Of a DNA stretch of 64,000 nt, positions 47,294 through 59,387 are shown piece by piece; the first letter of the stretch is position 1, and every line of letters begins with the position of its first letter. Both the position numbers and the translations under genes were made by a program. A model generated the notes under the pieces. The model ran no database searches. It saw only the letters and a list, made by a program, of their open reading frames with translations, and was not told the DNA's origin. Origin of the DNA: Moniliophthora roreri (taxonomy: Eukaryota; Basidiomycota; Agaricomycetes; Agaricales; Marasmiaceae); contig LATX02000185.1 of assembly GCA_001466705.2 (NCBI GenBank), positions 248,001-312,000 of the forward strand. The letters are read 5' to 3'.

Positions 47294-47972
47294 TTATCTG
47301 TTTTCTCTGAGAATCGCCGAATAGGTGGGACGAACTGCCTTGACCTTCTCCTCTACCTTCTCTTCATGATAGACTTCCTCCCACTCCGAATCCTCATCGC
47401 CTATGTGACTCATAATATCCCAGCATTCGCTTCCTTCCTCGAACTCGAGGCCCTCATCGAAAGGAATAGTACGTTGGACAGTCCTGACTATCTCGAAGTG
47501 CTTCGCAATGCCTGTACCCGACGTCAATCTCGCATTCGGTTCACCAATGCCAGCGCACAACATACCTCTCTTTTTCATCGGCTTCGCCATGTCAAGTAGA
47601 GAAACCTCCTGCCTTCGAGTCGCACAGTTTTGTTCCTCGTACTTGTCGTCCTCATAGTCAGACTCGATGTCCGATTGTAGGTGGTGACCATCGACGTCCT
47701 TTGTGCAAATGAAAGAATCCCCGTTCCACTGCGCACCATCCATTCGCCCTGGGTTGCGACGCGTGCTTGGGTTACTCAAGGTCTTTTCCTGAGCTTGAGT
47801 TTGTTTGAGAGCGGTAATAGCGTCTACATAACGGATGCCAGCGTCTCTGGTCGCTGTTCGGAAAGCCTGCGGCGAGTTATAGCGTTGTCAGTGACAGATC
47901 TGTACGACGGAGGGACAAGCATACCTTTTTGGCAACTTTGGGGTGATATTGGGAGATATGGGAACGAGCCAT
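47294..47972 (-). CDS. Small protein of unknown function with an acidic C-terminus
   Basis: Two exons: 47925-47972 (MARSHISQYHPKVAKK) and from about 47868 to 47294 (AFRTATRDAGIRYVDAITAL onward). The protein has about 207 residues, a basic N-terminus, and an acidic end (EDSEWEEVYHEEK, then RPTYSAIL). The N-terminal AFRTATRDAGIRYV pattern is one I associate with small uncharacterised Agaricomycete proteins, but no function is known. Splice signals are GTATGC and CCGCAG. Confidence 0.65.
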
Positions 47973-48646
47973 GTTCTGAGTGTACTAGGTGGAGGTGTCT
48001 ACTGTAGTTGGTGCTGGCAGGCTTGGTCCGCTATCGGCTCTCTTTATAACTGTTAACTAAGCGGCGGTACAAATTGACTCGGTCAGACTAGCAGACCCGG
48101 TCGGTGGCACCGGTTGAGTCATCTTGCAACATAAATCGTCGGAATGTCAAAACGGGCGCTCGCAACGATAAGACAAGGACAGGTTGTGATAACATTTGAA
48201 TGCTGAGTGTCTGGCGGTGCAGATGAGAAAAAGGCACGTGCCGGTGCGGTCCCTACAGTGGCTTCAGGAGAGAGCGAGTCACAAGAAGTAACCATTGAGC
48301 GAAGCATCCCCAAAGATATCATGTGTATTACAGAATTATGCGACGTGTAACATAAGTGGGTTCAAGAAATTACGGGAGAAGTGCGGATGACTATAGTATG
48401 TAAGGAGGAGCAAGGTCGAGCGATGAGGATGCAGGGCATGTTATACTCTACGTTGTGTGAATGTCCAAGAAACAGGAGGTCTGAAGATTATCGAGTGGGA
48501 ATACGGTATGAATATCATGAAATGCCGTGGAGTTTATGGCAGGGTAAAGCATGCTTGAATATCGAATACTGTATGGAAAAGAAGCAACAATAGCAAGCCC
48601 GAGGACCAAAGAACGCGAGAGCGAGGAGGAAAAGACGCGTTACTTT
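47973..48646. other. Intergenic
   Basis: Contains the upstream region of the small protein gene and the 3' flank of the zinc-cluster gene; nothing else recognised. Confidence 0.4.
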
Positions 48647-50070
48647 TCAAGTAATATTTCGTGGAGTACGCTTGTGTTGTCCCCGACGCGACACGGTAGG
48701 GTATTTACATTCGAGGCCACGGCGAAGGCATTGGCTATGTGGAACAGTCAATACGTATTCAAGGCAAGAAGACCCCAAAGCTTACTTGCACGTCATGTTG
48801 GCACTTCCGATGCTCGGTCGCCCACACGCAATCTTCCTTTCTCTGCAGAAGTGGCACGCGAGCAGCACCTTTTTCGATGTTCGCCTTACATTCGGAGATT
48901 GCGTTTCTCGGGTGGGAATGGGAGGAGGAGGAGGAATGAAGCTCGGCTGGTAGGGCGAGGAAGGTTGAAAATGCCCAGTGCTAGTGCCAGGCCAAGAGCT
49001 GGAAATGTGACTATCACTCGGTGTCGTCACTTCGGGAGCGGAAGAAGGGGGCGATGACCAAGACTGATTTCGATCGATGAGAAAGTATGGATATGATGTA
49101 GATTCAAGGGGGCCCGTGTGTTGATGTTGTGTGTAACAGGTCGAAGCTTGGGAATCTATGGAACGAAATGTTAGCGTCTTGTGGCAGGTATATTAGGGAA
49201 TGATATGCACGCTGCTCGTCTCTCGTCTGGTGTGAAAGACCATACAGATGCGATGGTTCTAGATTCCACACATGCGCAGTGTCCTTGCAGATTACTTGGT
49301 TAGCTTACGTATGATGGCGAATTTGAGGGACTCACAACAGGGGGTGCCTATAATACGTAGAACAAGCATTTCAATGAGCTAAGATTTGTCATGGATCCGA
49401 AAGAAGTAGACACACCATCGCACTATCATCATTCGCCCCCCACATGTAAAATTTTTGAGGAGAATACGACGAAAAATCGACCAATCTCGGGGAAGGTGGT
49501 TCAGAGTAGAGCTGAGAATGAGAGCAAGGGGATTCAGTGCCATAGTGTTCGGAGGAAGACCCGCTGAGCATTCCGTGGCAATTGGGAGTTAGGTGACCGG
49601 TATTTAATGAAGACGACGAAGAGCTGTCGGTGCGTTGACAGTTGTTGACACGAAGCACTTCTTCAGAGGGCTGGATCGACGACTATGTCATCGGTATCAT
49701 AGAAAGGAAAGGCAGGGTTCTGAGAACGCACCGGCAGGGGCTTGCGACTGGGTGTCTTTTCCTCCAAATTACTGACCCAGGTGTGTCCTGAAAGGTCCGA
49801 GGATCGTGTTAGAAGGAACGCGAATGAGGAAACAGGTCACGCACCGTGATTACTACCGGTCAAAGCGCAGATTACGCCACCATTGACAACATCGACTTCG
49901 GTGGCGTAATTGGGGTCATTTTGGACACCGGACGTATCACCGGACGTACCACTTCTTGGCGTAAAAGGCCTTTCAGAGTCGAAAACGCCGCTTGAGGGGT
50001 ATTGAGGACGTGGCCGGTATAGACCACACTTATCCTGTACGGTAAAATCGTACGCGGATGTGTAGGTCAT
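48647..50070 (-). CDS. Zn2Cys6 transcription factor with C-terminal zinc cluster
   Basis: The start is at 50070 (MTYTSAYDFTVQDKCGLYRP). Several short exons encode a Ser/Pro-rich body (GVFDSERPFTPRSG, SSSSSSLNTGHLTPNC, QSWSSPPSSAPEV) that leads to the zinc cluster at the extreme C-terminus: KVLLACHFCRERKIAC, then after an intron CNQCLRRGLECKYP, completing the six Cys with spacing C-x2-C-x6-C-x12-C-x2-C-x6-C. The protein ends soon after at RTPRNIT (stop 48647). A C-terminal position is unusual for fungi at large but common in one mushroom-type group. It is likely a nuclear DNA-binding regulator; targets are unknown. Confidence 0.85.
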
Positions 50071-50716
50071 CAGGATGAATCAGATTGAACAAGGCTGGGA
50101 GTTGGAGGTAAGTTATTTGCTGAGAAATACCCAGAAAGGAGGGGAAATTGAATGAGATTGGTGATGATGGTAGAAGTAAAGAAAGAGGGGGAAGGAATAC
50201 GCGAGAACGAGGGCAATGTACGTACACTTGTGTACACCTGTGGGAGTCCATCACCCACACCCGTGACCAGTGCATCGGAGTGGATCGACACCAGCCATAA
50301 CAGTGCGAAAATGCGCCGAAAGTCTAATCCCGGGATCACCAAAATGACCATTCACAGCCTGCGCCTTGTTCCCTACGAAAGAACAAACCAAGTGAGGTGA
50401 GCGCCCACAACACCACTCCAACCAATTCTCGCCAAGGACTTTCAGCATTTGCCTCAATCCTCCTAGTCCCACAGTTTCTCGCCAATCTTTTATCTCAATC
50501 AATTGAGTGCTCTCAAGGAAAGGAGGAAAGGCACGCACAAGCCTAAAAGATCAGGTCTTAACGCCCATTGAATACGAGCATCCCTAGCGCTTCATCATCG
50601 GCTGAAAAGAACAGCCTACAACAGCATTTCTTCATAGGATAGCAGAGCAACCGAGCCGAGGTAGCAACAGGCGAATCCAGTTCCTCAAATTTGAGTAGGA
50701 AATGGTTGAGTGAGCT
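50071..50716. other. Intergenic
   Basis: Upstream region of the zinc-cluster gene. Open frames on both strands (for example 50251-50538 minus) have no recognised content. Confidence 0.4.
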
Positions 50717-51480
50717 GTGGAGTTGCAAATTCAAATTGAAACTCAGCGCTCCGCGCGCCCGGCAGGCATCTCGTCGTCATTGTCAACTGTCATCTCACGA
50801 GCAGGCTCAGCTTCATTTGAGACCTTTGCTGCTCTCTGCATCCCTGAGGAACGACACCAGCACTACAGGCGTAGCTTAAACATACTATTAAATGAGCTAG
50901 GCGTACATTTGAAGGTAATTAGATGACTCTCTTCCAAAATTACGGTTTACGAATCTTTATGGATTGACCAGGTAGTGACCCCCATCCACGCGTAAATGAG
51001 CACCATTTGTGTATGACCCTGCGTCAGAAGCAAGAATGCTTTTTGCTATCATGAGGCCGCTGGGTCGAGGAGAGGAGAAAAATTTTGGTCAAATAACAAC
51101 CTAGTGTTTGCGACAGGACACCTACATTCCAGTTCCACCGCCGGTGACAAGTGCTACTCTCCCAGAAAGATCTCCAAGTGAAGATGCTTTGAGATGTTCT
51201 AAGGACATTCTGAATATGTGGTGAGTTGTCCTTCGACTACGACTGCCTCTTTATAAGCATGCGAGACCCTAACGCGAGGGTTCTACAGTAATCTCAACTT
51301 CGTCAGCAGCATGCTTGCGTGTACTGGGCTGGCAAGCGGAGATTTGCATACCTACAAAAGGCGCTAGTAGGGCTTGCATTTGTAAGTCTTCTTTCTCGAC
51401 TCTGTCATCCTATCAATGCTGACCGGAGCACTTTCGATACCTCTCGGGTTGCTTCCGAAGCACTGCAGCATGGACGGAAA
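50717..51480 (-). pseudogene. Internally deleted tandem copy of SDR1
   Basis: This stretch repeats both ends of the SDR1 gene and its flanks (51834-53510) but lacks about 900 bp of the middle. The copy of the last codons (stop at 50957) is joined directly to the copy of exon 1 with its start at 51208. The breakpoint near 51047 has GCAAG, found at both corresponding sites of the intact gene (near 52145 and 53042), which suggests a microhomology-mediated deletion. The TTATAAAG promoter element near 51249 is kept. It cannot encode an enzyme. Confidence 0.9.
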
Positions 51481-52071
51481 TTCAAATTTAATTTCGGTTT
51501 CTGATGCCTCGGCGTTCCCTTGGCGCCTGACTATACATACGCTCTCCTCACCATGTAAAACTGTAGTCCGTATTCGATCCTGCAAGTATATGTATGTATG
51601 ATGGAATGATCGAAGATGTTTTCTTTTTATTCTCAAATTTTTCATCTTGCCTCCCGCGTACCCGACTCCTCGAGAATTCTTGGCAAATGTGTACTAACAA
51701 TGAAGCATACAACTCTATATTCACGAACATGATGTATCTGAATAGCTATATATACACGTTTTCTACTTACTATCACCATCGCTAGCACCTTCGTCATCTG
51801 AAATTACAATTGGTTCGAAAACGAAGCGAGGCTGTGGAGTTGCAAATTCAAATTGAAACTCAGCACTCCGCGCGCCCGGCAGGCATCTCGTCGTCGTTGT
51901 CAACTGCCAACTCACGAGCCTCAGGCTCAACTTGGGACCCTTGCTGCTATCTGCATCTCTGAGGGACAACACCAGCACTACAGGCGTAGTTTAAATATGC
52001 TATCAAATGAGCTAGGCGTACATTTGAAGGTAATTAGATGATTCTCTTCCAAAATTACGGTTTACGAATCT
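51481..52071. other. Region between the SDR copies
   Basis: The left part is unique. From about 51834 the 3' flank of SDR1 shares an ORF-like stretch with 50717-50926 (for example HQHYRRSLN and NELGVHLKVIR), but an indel of two bases disturbs the frame in one copy. No gene was called. Confidence 0.4.
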
Positions 52072-53222
52072 TTATGGATTGACCAGGTAGTGACCCCCAT
52101 CCACGCGTAAATGAGCACCATTTGTGTATGACCCTGCGTCAGAAGCAAGATATACGGCTGCGATCCCAATTTCCTCTTCTCTGTCGAATTTGTTAGTTGA
52201 TTCACGTCTCGCAAGTTTGGTGACTCTAACACACCTTCCGGCCCTTTGCAGAGGAATTGGATTGATAGCTCCAGGAAGAGCCGGCATTGGAGAGCTTTCC
52301 GTACCATTAGGCATATTAGGTGCCATCTCGGACGGGAAAAGACCTGGAAGCAATACGTTCACTCGAACTGGGATCTTTTTGAGGGCAAATTCAGTGGCAA
52401 GGATTTCGGTGAGATAATTGAGGGCTGCTTTCGAGACCATATATGAATACTGATAGAGAATGAGCTAGGATGAATTTTCTGGGCGAAAATGCTACTCACA
52501 ATGCCCAGCGACACGTGTGAATCTCCACCGCTACTGGATATGTTGATGACACTCGATGTCTCGCCGCCTCGGCCCTTAAGCCGCCTGTCTTCCGCGCCTT
52601 TCTCTAGTAGGTTCAGGAATCCCATTGTGACGAAGAAGATCGCAGTAGTGTTTGTGGATAGGACACTCGTCCATCGTTCGAATGACTCTTCTGTGAAGTG
52701 ACTATCTCCATAGGATTTGGTCTCGAGGCTGACCATCTGCCCAGGGACCCCTGCACTGGAAAAGAATCTGTAAGCTCTAAGATCTTCCGTTGTATGCATG
52801 AAGTCTTACTTATTTACAAGTATGTCTAGCCTTCCGTCATTGGCCTCGACTACTTTAGCGGCGGCAGCAATAGAGTCCTTGCTCGTTACATCCATTTGGA
52901 GACTGCGAAGAGCAATAATAAGCGATTGATATTTATGACACCGATACTAAGATAACTTACGTTATGAGCCCGGGGAACTCCTTCGCCGTCTTCTGCAGTG
53001 TTTCCAATCGCCTACCAGTGATGTAGACTTTGGCACCGTTTGCAAGGAAGCTCTTTGCCATCATGAGGCCACTGGGTGAAGGAGGTGAGAAAGATTTTGG
53101 TCAAATAACAGCCTAGCGTTTGCGACAGGACACCTACATTCCAGTTCCACCGCCGGTGACGAGTGCTACTCTCCCGGAAAGGTCACCAAGTGAAGATGCT
53201 TTGAGATGTTCTAAGGACATTT
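52072..53222 (-). CDS. Short-chain dehydrogenase/reductase (SDR1)
   Basis: Classical SDR with an NAD(P)-binding Rossmann fold; substrate unknown. From the start at 53222: MSLEHLKASSLGDLSG, VALVTGGGTG (cofactor motif TGxxxGxG, across an intron), AKSFLANGAKVYITGRRLE, MDVTSKDS, LDILVN, AGVPGQ, STNTTAIFFVTMGFL, SSVINISSSGG (catalytic Ser region), YSYMVSKAAL (catalytic YxxxK), VRVNVLLPGLFPSEM, and the end AAVYLASDAGSYTNG and DGGHYLVNP. About six exons; all appear intact. A TATAAAG sequence lies about 42 bp upstream of the start. The gene is near-identical in plan to SDR2 at 59388-60584, and a deleted copy lies at 50717-51480. Confidence 0.92.
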
Positions 53223-53260
53223 TGAATGTGTGGTGAGTTGCCCTTCGACTACGACTGCCT

Positions 53261-53270
53261 CTTTATAAGC
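53261..53270 (-). promoter_or_regulatory. TATA box of SDR1
   Basis: Read on the minus strand as GCTTATAAAG, about 40 bp upstream of the SDR1 start codon. The same sequence is retained in the deleted copy near 51249. Confidence 0.5.
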
Positions 53271-54508
53271 TCGCGAGGCCCTGAAACAGGCGGCGCCCTA
53301 CGGTAATCTCGGTCCTATTGGCAGCATGCTTGCGTGTACTGGGTCTAGTAAGCGGAGAACTCTCATACCTACAAACGGTAGTAGGGCCCGGATTTTGTGT
53401 AAGTCTTTCTGTCCGTATTGTTCTTGCATAAGCTTAATTGCCTGACCCAGTCATTCTGTCGGTGCCGACTCGAGCACCTCTCGGGTTGCTTCCGAAGCAT
53501 GCTGTACTGGAGTCCGTTCGTTTCGCTAGGCCAGACCAAGCTGTGTTTTATGACGTGTGGAAGTACTTCATCACCATAGTAGTCAGAGACCTACTGCTTT
53601 CACAGATTCAGTGAATCTTGTCGACGAACCATTTGATTTCTGCGATTGGACCGTGCCGGCAGGTTTGCTCCAAATCCTTGATTGCAGATCGTGGACCCTA
53701 TTTCTCGAGGAACCTACAATAAATGAAGAATCATATCATACCTCCACAACAATCATCATACCTTGCGCGACACCATAACAGTCCTATGCGAAAAAAGCGG
53801 AAAACTGGGAACAGAGCGGGATTTACTGGCACCCAACTCTTCATGGCTACCCCAATAACTCCAGCCTTACTATTCAATCCCGCGCCGCTATTGCCGACCG
53901 TTCCCCAATCATTGGCACCGTCATCAAAATGATACTTCTCCCGCTGAGCTCTACCCCACTTGGGCTTTGACCCCAACCTCACAGCTCTACGCGCCTTCAA
54001 GCTTCTACTGAATTTACCTCGTAGCGTATTCAGACCATGCTGGTCGCCACACCGGACACCTCAGCGTCGTGGAAACCCAGAAGAAAGAGCTCGGACACAA
54101 TTATACACCTAGACCATGCGTTCATCATTAACGCATGATGTCCTTTCCACGACCTGGAGTTTGTTGATGCACCCCCGAAAGGGCTCCCACAAGAATCTGA
54201 TTATTCGCTTGCCACTTGCGGGGGGGCTGCCACTTCTTCTCCAGTCCCATCATCATGCTTTCATTCCAGAACTGATCGTCATTGCTTTCATCGCTTTTCT
54301 TTCGTTCGCCCCCTCTGGAATCGATGGCATACCGTACGATAAACCATCCATATGGTGCGGTCTCAAGCTATTATGCTGCTCGCAATGTGAGTCCATTCGA
54401 ACCATACTGTCTTTATTCAGCATGTGACATTCCCCTTGAAAGGACGACGAGGAAGCCCACCCATACCACTCATACACCATCTCTACTGATCACGGACCAT
54501 ACGCCAAC
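53271..54508. other. Intergenic
   Basis: Upstream of SDR1 a flank shared with the deleted copy extends to about 53510. The rest has open frames of 60-100 codons without recognised content (for example 54116-54427). Confidence 0.4.
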
Positions 54509-54958
54509 ATGAAAAGTTTCGGTCCAGTGCGTCTCAACCCCTCATCCTATCCCTAACATCAGCTAACGCGCCTTACTTTGCAAGATCAGCTCAGTGGACG
54601 CTCTACAACGCACTTGGCCGCCTCCGCCTACTCCCAAAATCCCACAAAGACCTTCCGTCACTATTCCAGGAAACGAAACACGCAAACGTTATTCTATTCA
54701 TGCCAGTTTTCTGTATCTCAAAACCCCACCCGACGATAATGATGGGGAGAGCCAAAATCCGAGTTTTCAAACAACGACGGGAGATTCAGGTGCTTGTGGG
54801 TGGGGGAGAAAATTACAGGTCCGTTCATTATGATCCATGATCCCCCCCTCTATTGCCAATGAGGTTACTTACCCAATCGTTATTTTTTTTAGAGACGTAT
54901 CCGACGAACAATCAGAAGCTTGCGCATGTCATTATATCGAAAACTCAAAGGTTCCTGA
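54509..54958 (+). CDS. Small basic protein, hypothetical
   Basis: Three exons (54509-54526, 54585-54818, 54893-54958) with good GT-AG ends and matching phases encode about 105 residues. The protein starts MKSFGPISSVDALQRTWPPP, is Pro-rich (PPPPTPKIPQRP), and ends in an Arg/Lys-rich stretch (RRIRRTIRSLRMSLYRKL). No family is recognised. The tight splice fit is the evidence; it could still be a chance model. Confidence 0.4.
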
Positions 54959-55340
54959 TGGGATCACGCTCGATGGAGCACACCTGCGTCTTCTTGCCCC
55001 CCTCTTTAACCGTTCAACTTAATGTATTTGATCTCTTATCGACTATTTCCCCCGTCAGCCAGCCTTGTAGCATAGAGTAACCCCCACCCATAATTCCCTT
55101 TGTAACACCCTTTCGCACCGTAAATAAGTACAAACGATAGCTACCCATTATAACAACAACAAGTCCAAATACCAGTATCGACCCTTCTATATAGAGAACA
55201 TAACATATGCGATGAACAAAGAACCTGCGGGCATGGAAAAGAATGTGCTATTCCGAATGATAAACGAGCGTGCGTGTCCTTTTCCTTTTTGCTATCCATT
55301 TCCGAAATTCCCAAAAATGACCATCCAGGTTGGTAGTTTT
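54959..55340. other. Short intergenic region
   Basis: Shared 3' flank of the small basic protein and the GT90 gene; nothing recognised. Confidence 0.4.
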
Positions 55341-57608
55341 TCAAGGATCATAAACCCATGCTTCTCGATCGTCAGCCCACAGCCTCGCATACTCCAGTGC
55401 CAGCCGATACACATAAACTGTACAAGAAAAGCAATTGTTAGCATCTCGTAAGATAAAAGATGAAAAAGCGCAATGATGTAACATACCTTCCATATCCACC
55501 GTTCTCCCTATCGTTTTCTTCCACTGCTTTCCAGCTCGAGCAATCCGTCTAGCTCGATTCTGACCATCAAATACACGATGACTTTGTTCCTCCTCAGAGA
55601 GCAATAGTTCTGTCGAGTTGACTGCCTTGAACGCCGCCCGAGGTGCTCCAGAGAAATAGGCGTAAATATTGTATATCTCCTGATACGTCGTAGAAAGTGG
55701 AATGAAATGAACCCTATAAATATGTTGTCAGCACACCAACAATATCAGAGAGAGAGGGGGGGCATACCAAGGTTGGATCCAATCCGAAAAAAACTCATCG
55801 TAAACCGTGTTTTTTATAGGTACCGAGTCACTTGCCAGGAACGCCAGGAATCGCCCCGAGTAACTCATTCCATCCAAATCCAACAAGTACTTGTACGCCC
55901 AATGTCTCCCCAACGGAACCAAATCACCAAACCGATGGTCTTTCATCAACGCCTTCAATCCGCCAGGATACGTTTCGGGACTCGTAGCCTTGACAAACGC
56001 CGTATCCATAATCTCCTCATTGAGCTCGCCCACATTCACCTCGGCTGCAATATAGTTTTCCGAAGTCGGAGGGTCAGCAAAGACGACAGTTCGTGTGGAA
56101 CTGTCTTTGCCGTCTTGTGAAGACATGCGAAGGAATCGATGTCGTTGGTATTGGGGAGTAAAACCTCGAGGGTTGGAGCCACCACCAGTGGTTGCACCAC
56201 GCCAGAAAATCTTGTCGATTTTATCTTCCCAGGGGACTTCCATGTCGTCTACATCTTTGAGTTGGAGGTTGACTGGGTCCCAACCGTACGTGTATCGTTT
56301 GGTTGAGCCCCAATAGTAATGAGATGGGATTTTGATATCCATGAAGCCTCGGGCTCGTGCTGGGCTGAATACGGGGTACAATGCGGGTATGGTACGCCAG
56401 TCAGAGAAGAAATGCCCTTGGCTGAAATGAGCATGTGGGTGCTGGCAGAAATCGATGCTGTATGAGGTGTTTTTTGCAAAGACAAAGTCTGACGATAAGG
56501 ATGAGATGGATGACGACGGTCGGATAAAGTTGTGAGGTTGTTGGGCAAAGACGTTGCGAACCGAGGAGAAGAGACGTCGAGCGGGTGAGCCTGGTTCACA
56601 CGTGCGTCGCCAGGCATTCCAGACATTGCCGTCGCCACGCCAGTCTGCGATAAAAGGACCCCCGAGTAACGATTCGATGCCTTCCGAAGAGTTTTGTTGG
56701 GTCATATCAGGGTAGGCTTGGTGTTCCCATGGTATGATCACTCGCCCTTCAGCTTTGGTGTTTATTGGAAAATCGATATCGGGTAACTGGGATAAACCGT
56801 TAAACACTGTGATGGTGATTCCTTGCACAAAAGAGCACGTACCGTATGAACGAACCTGTTCAACATTTTTCGAAAACCGTGCGCTCGAGCACTGACTTCC
56901 GAGTCTTTGAAACCTTCATTAAGATTGACTGTCGTCGCCTCGCCGTTACGCACTCGAACGATGTTGATAGATGGTAATGTTCCGACCTTTCAAAGGCATC
57001 ATTAAGCTGTCAAGGTAATAGCGAGCCTAGTTTCTACTCACCTGGAGCGTTCTCCTCCGTATTTCTTCCCCAGGTAGCTGATGAAACGGCGCCAAATCCC
57101 CCATAAGCCCATCATATTCATCCACCATAACCGCACTGTTTTCCTTTGCAAATTGCCACCACCGGTCAAAATCTCTGGGAGGAGGCATCTTGTATCTTCT
57201 CTTATACTCCGCGACTGCAGCCTCCAGTGTTTTACTCTGCCTCCCCACCTTCCTTCGAAACTCTGCCTCGGCATCGTTCATTAATTTGGGTATTGGATGT
57301 TGAATTCCGGGTTTGGGTTTATCGTGACTGAACATTGAAGTCCAGCTAGTAGTAGTTTGGGAGGATTGAGAGGGAACGCTGGCGTGATAATTCTGACTCG
57401 CGTAGAGACCGGTTTGCATGAAAATGAGGAAAATGCAGAAAAAGACAATGTAACCGCCATTTCGGGATAGCCAGCCCTTGTCGCGCATTCTGGTCTGAGG
57501 AGAAGAGGAGAAAGAGAGGTTTTCTTTCTCGAGGTCTTTTGACGTCAATGGCCGACCGCGACGAAAGTAGGAAAAGGATAAGAAGCCTTTGCGCCTGTTT
57601 GTCGACAT
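55341..57608 (-). CDS. GT90 (CAP10-type) glycosyltransferase, type II membrane protein
   Basis: Exon 1 (57042-57608) encodes a basic N-terminus with the anchor NGGYIVFFCIFLIFMQTGLY and a stem. Later exons carry family motifs: FDRWWQFAKEN, DGNVWNAWRRTCEPGSPARR, HYYWGSTKRYTYGWD, KIFWRGATTGGG, and the strongly conserved LDLDGMSYSGRFLAFLASDS with FFSDWIQPW, VHFIPLSTTY and the closing LALEYARLWADDREAW. GT90 members include the cryptococcal CAP10 and xylosyl/glucosyl transferases such as POGLUT; it is expected in the Golgi adding sugars to glycans or lipids. All exons look intact. Donor and acceptor specificity cannot be read. Confidence 0.93.
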
Positions 57609-59387
57609 TGGCCCTGAATCAGCGTACCACTGGTGACCGCCGCCACGGCAACACAGGCAGTCGTGTATCGATACTGGCTGAGCTGTGCTGAGCTGTCGAC
57701 GGGATGGATGGAATGCAAGGATATAAACGGTGACTAGAATGGCAAGTATTCTGATCGAGCGTCAACGTCGTAGCCTGTTCGGCCATAGCCGCCGTAGCCG
57801 CCATAGAATGTTCGTGGGTGGCTGTTGGAGTCGAAGGATACTGTGTCGATAAGGTTTGATGGGACCTGGTCAAAACTCCGGGCGACCCTCAGTAATCACA
57901 CCGACGGCGAGTCGCGAGTACTCGTGCCACAAATGATTTTTTTTTTGTGAGAGAGAAATTGAGCATTCGATTTTCATTACAAAGTCAAGACATTCATTAC
58001 AGAGTAAGAGAAGCAAGTATTTGATGTGTATTGCACCATTCCGCGATCTCATTAACGCCGACTTACAGATTCAGGAGACATCAACAGAGCTGTGAACACA
58101 GAGGCAGTGTGAATGTAGTGAAGGAAAAGAACAAAGTAGGTGGTCATACCTTATCAATAGTCTGTCCTTCCGCTTTTCACAACCCAGATTAATACTGAAG
58201 GTGCTCATGGAGGTGGAGGGAACACTTTGCTGGCATTCCGGCGATGTTTCCGGAAAGGAAAGCGGGTAGAGCTGGGCTGACAGCGCGAGATGATGTCAAG
58301 AGGCGCTTGTTCACTGGGTGCAAGTAGAGGACAAGGGAGACTTGAAGAAGAGTTCTGATTACAGACGAGAAGAACATTGTGAAGGGTCGAGATTCTGGCT
58401 TGTAAATGTAGCTAATGTGATTTTATTTATTGTCACATTTTTAGGTTGGTCATCCGCCACATGGCCGTCCCCATCATTCTCTGTCCGAAACCGACACCTC
58501 CGCACTGACAGCTTACACCTCCTTAGGTTCTGTGCCTGCAATGGCGGTACCCATCGACCTACTACTCTGGTTGGACGCCTCTAAATGTCTAGAAGGATCT
58601 AGAACCTGCTTAATGAAGAACTTCGCCGACATTGGGCGCGATGAAGCTCCTAAACAGCACCGTTTAGCTCGACTCTCAAATCACTCTCAAATAGTTCGGA
58701 TAATTAAAAGCCACCAAAGTATTTGCATTCGGAAACAATAAGTTTAACTTGGCTTTTGGCTCTTTTCGTTTCTCGGTACGCAAATGCTCTTTCCAACTCT
58801 ATTCCGCGCGCTAAAGACAAAGTCAATACAGTTCCATACCAGACGAATAGTGCTAGCAGGAAGCGAGCAGAGTATGACTCGGCTCCTTGAATGTTCTATC
58901 GGTGGTTTTATCGGTGGTACCGGGAAGTGATTATTGAGACTTCCCTATGATGATTCCCGACGCCGGCGGGCAAAAACTCGGCTAATACATGGAACTTGGC
59001 CCAAACCTCGTGTTTTATGGTACGGCCCCGATGAAAGGTTCGTAAATTCGAGTCAGAACGTCGGCAGATATGGTACTCATTACCACGCAGACGCGCTCGC
59101 CCGACACCGAAGTTCGCCGTTTTGTATGGCGTTATTAAATCAAAGCTAAGAAAGCTTATCGCACATACAGAGGATCCACCAATAATTTCAAGTCGAACCC
59201 TGGTAGAAACTCCTGGTGCTGTTCATTCGAATAATATACCGAGCTCCGCCGTCTCAGTCATCGGACACCACGAGGCAGCATTACGCGACGCTGCTCAGAG
59301 TAGTTGGCTACTTCTGGAGGATAGGTATAAAACAGCAAAAAAGGATGACATGAATTCCTCATTTCATAGCCATCTGATAACCTCATC
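57609..59387. other. Divergent intergenic region between GT90 and SDR2
   Basis: About 1.8 kb of upstream sequence for two divergent genes. A repeated GTAGCCGCC-type stretch lies near 57786 and a poly-T run near 57940. No gene was found. Confidence 0.4.

Noticed and set aside
48551..49057. 168-codon plus-strand frame
   Set aside because: It is antisense to the zinc-cluster gene, whose six-Cys motif and splice sites are clear.
52124..52701. Plus-strand frames over SDR1
   Set aside because: They are antisense to a complete SDR with cofactor and YxxxK motifs.
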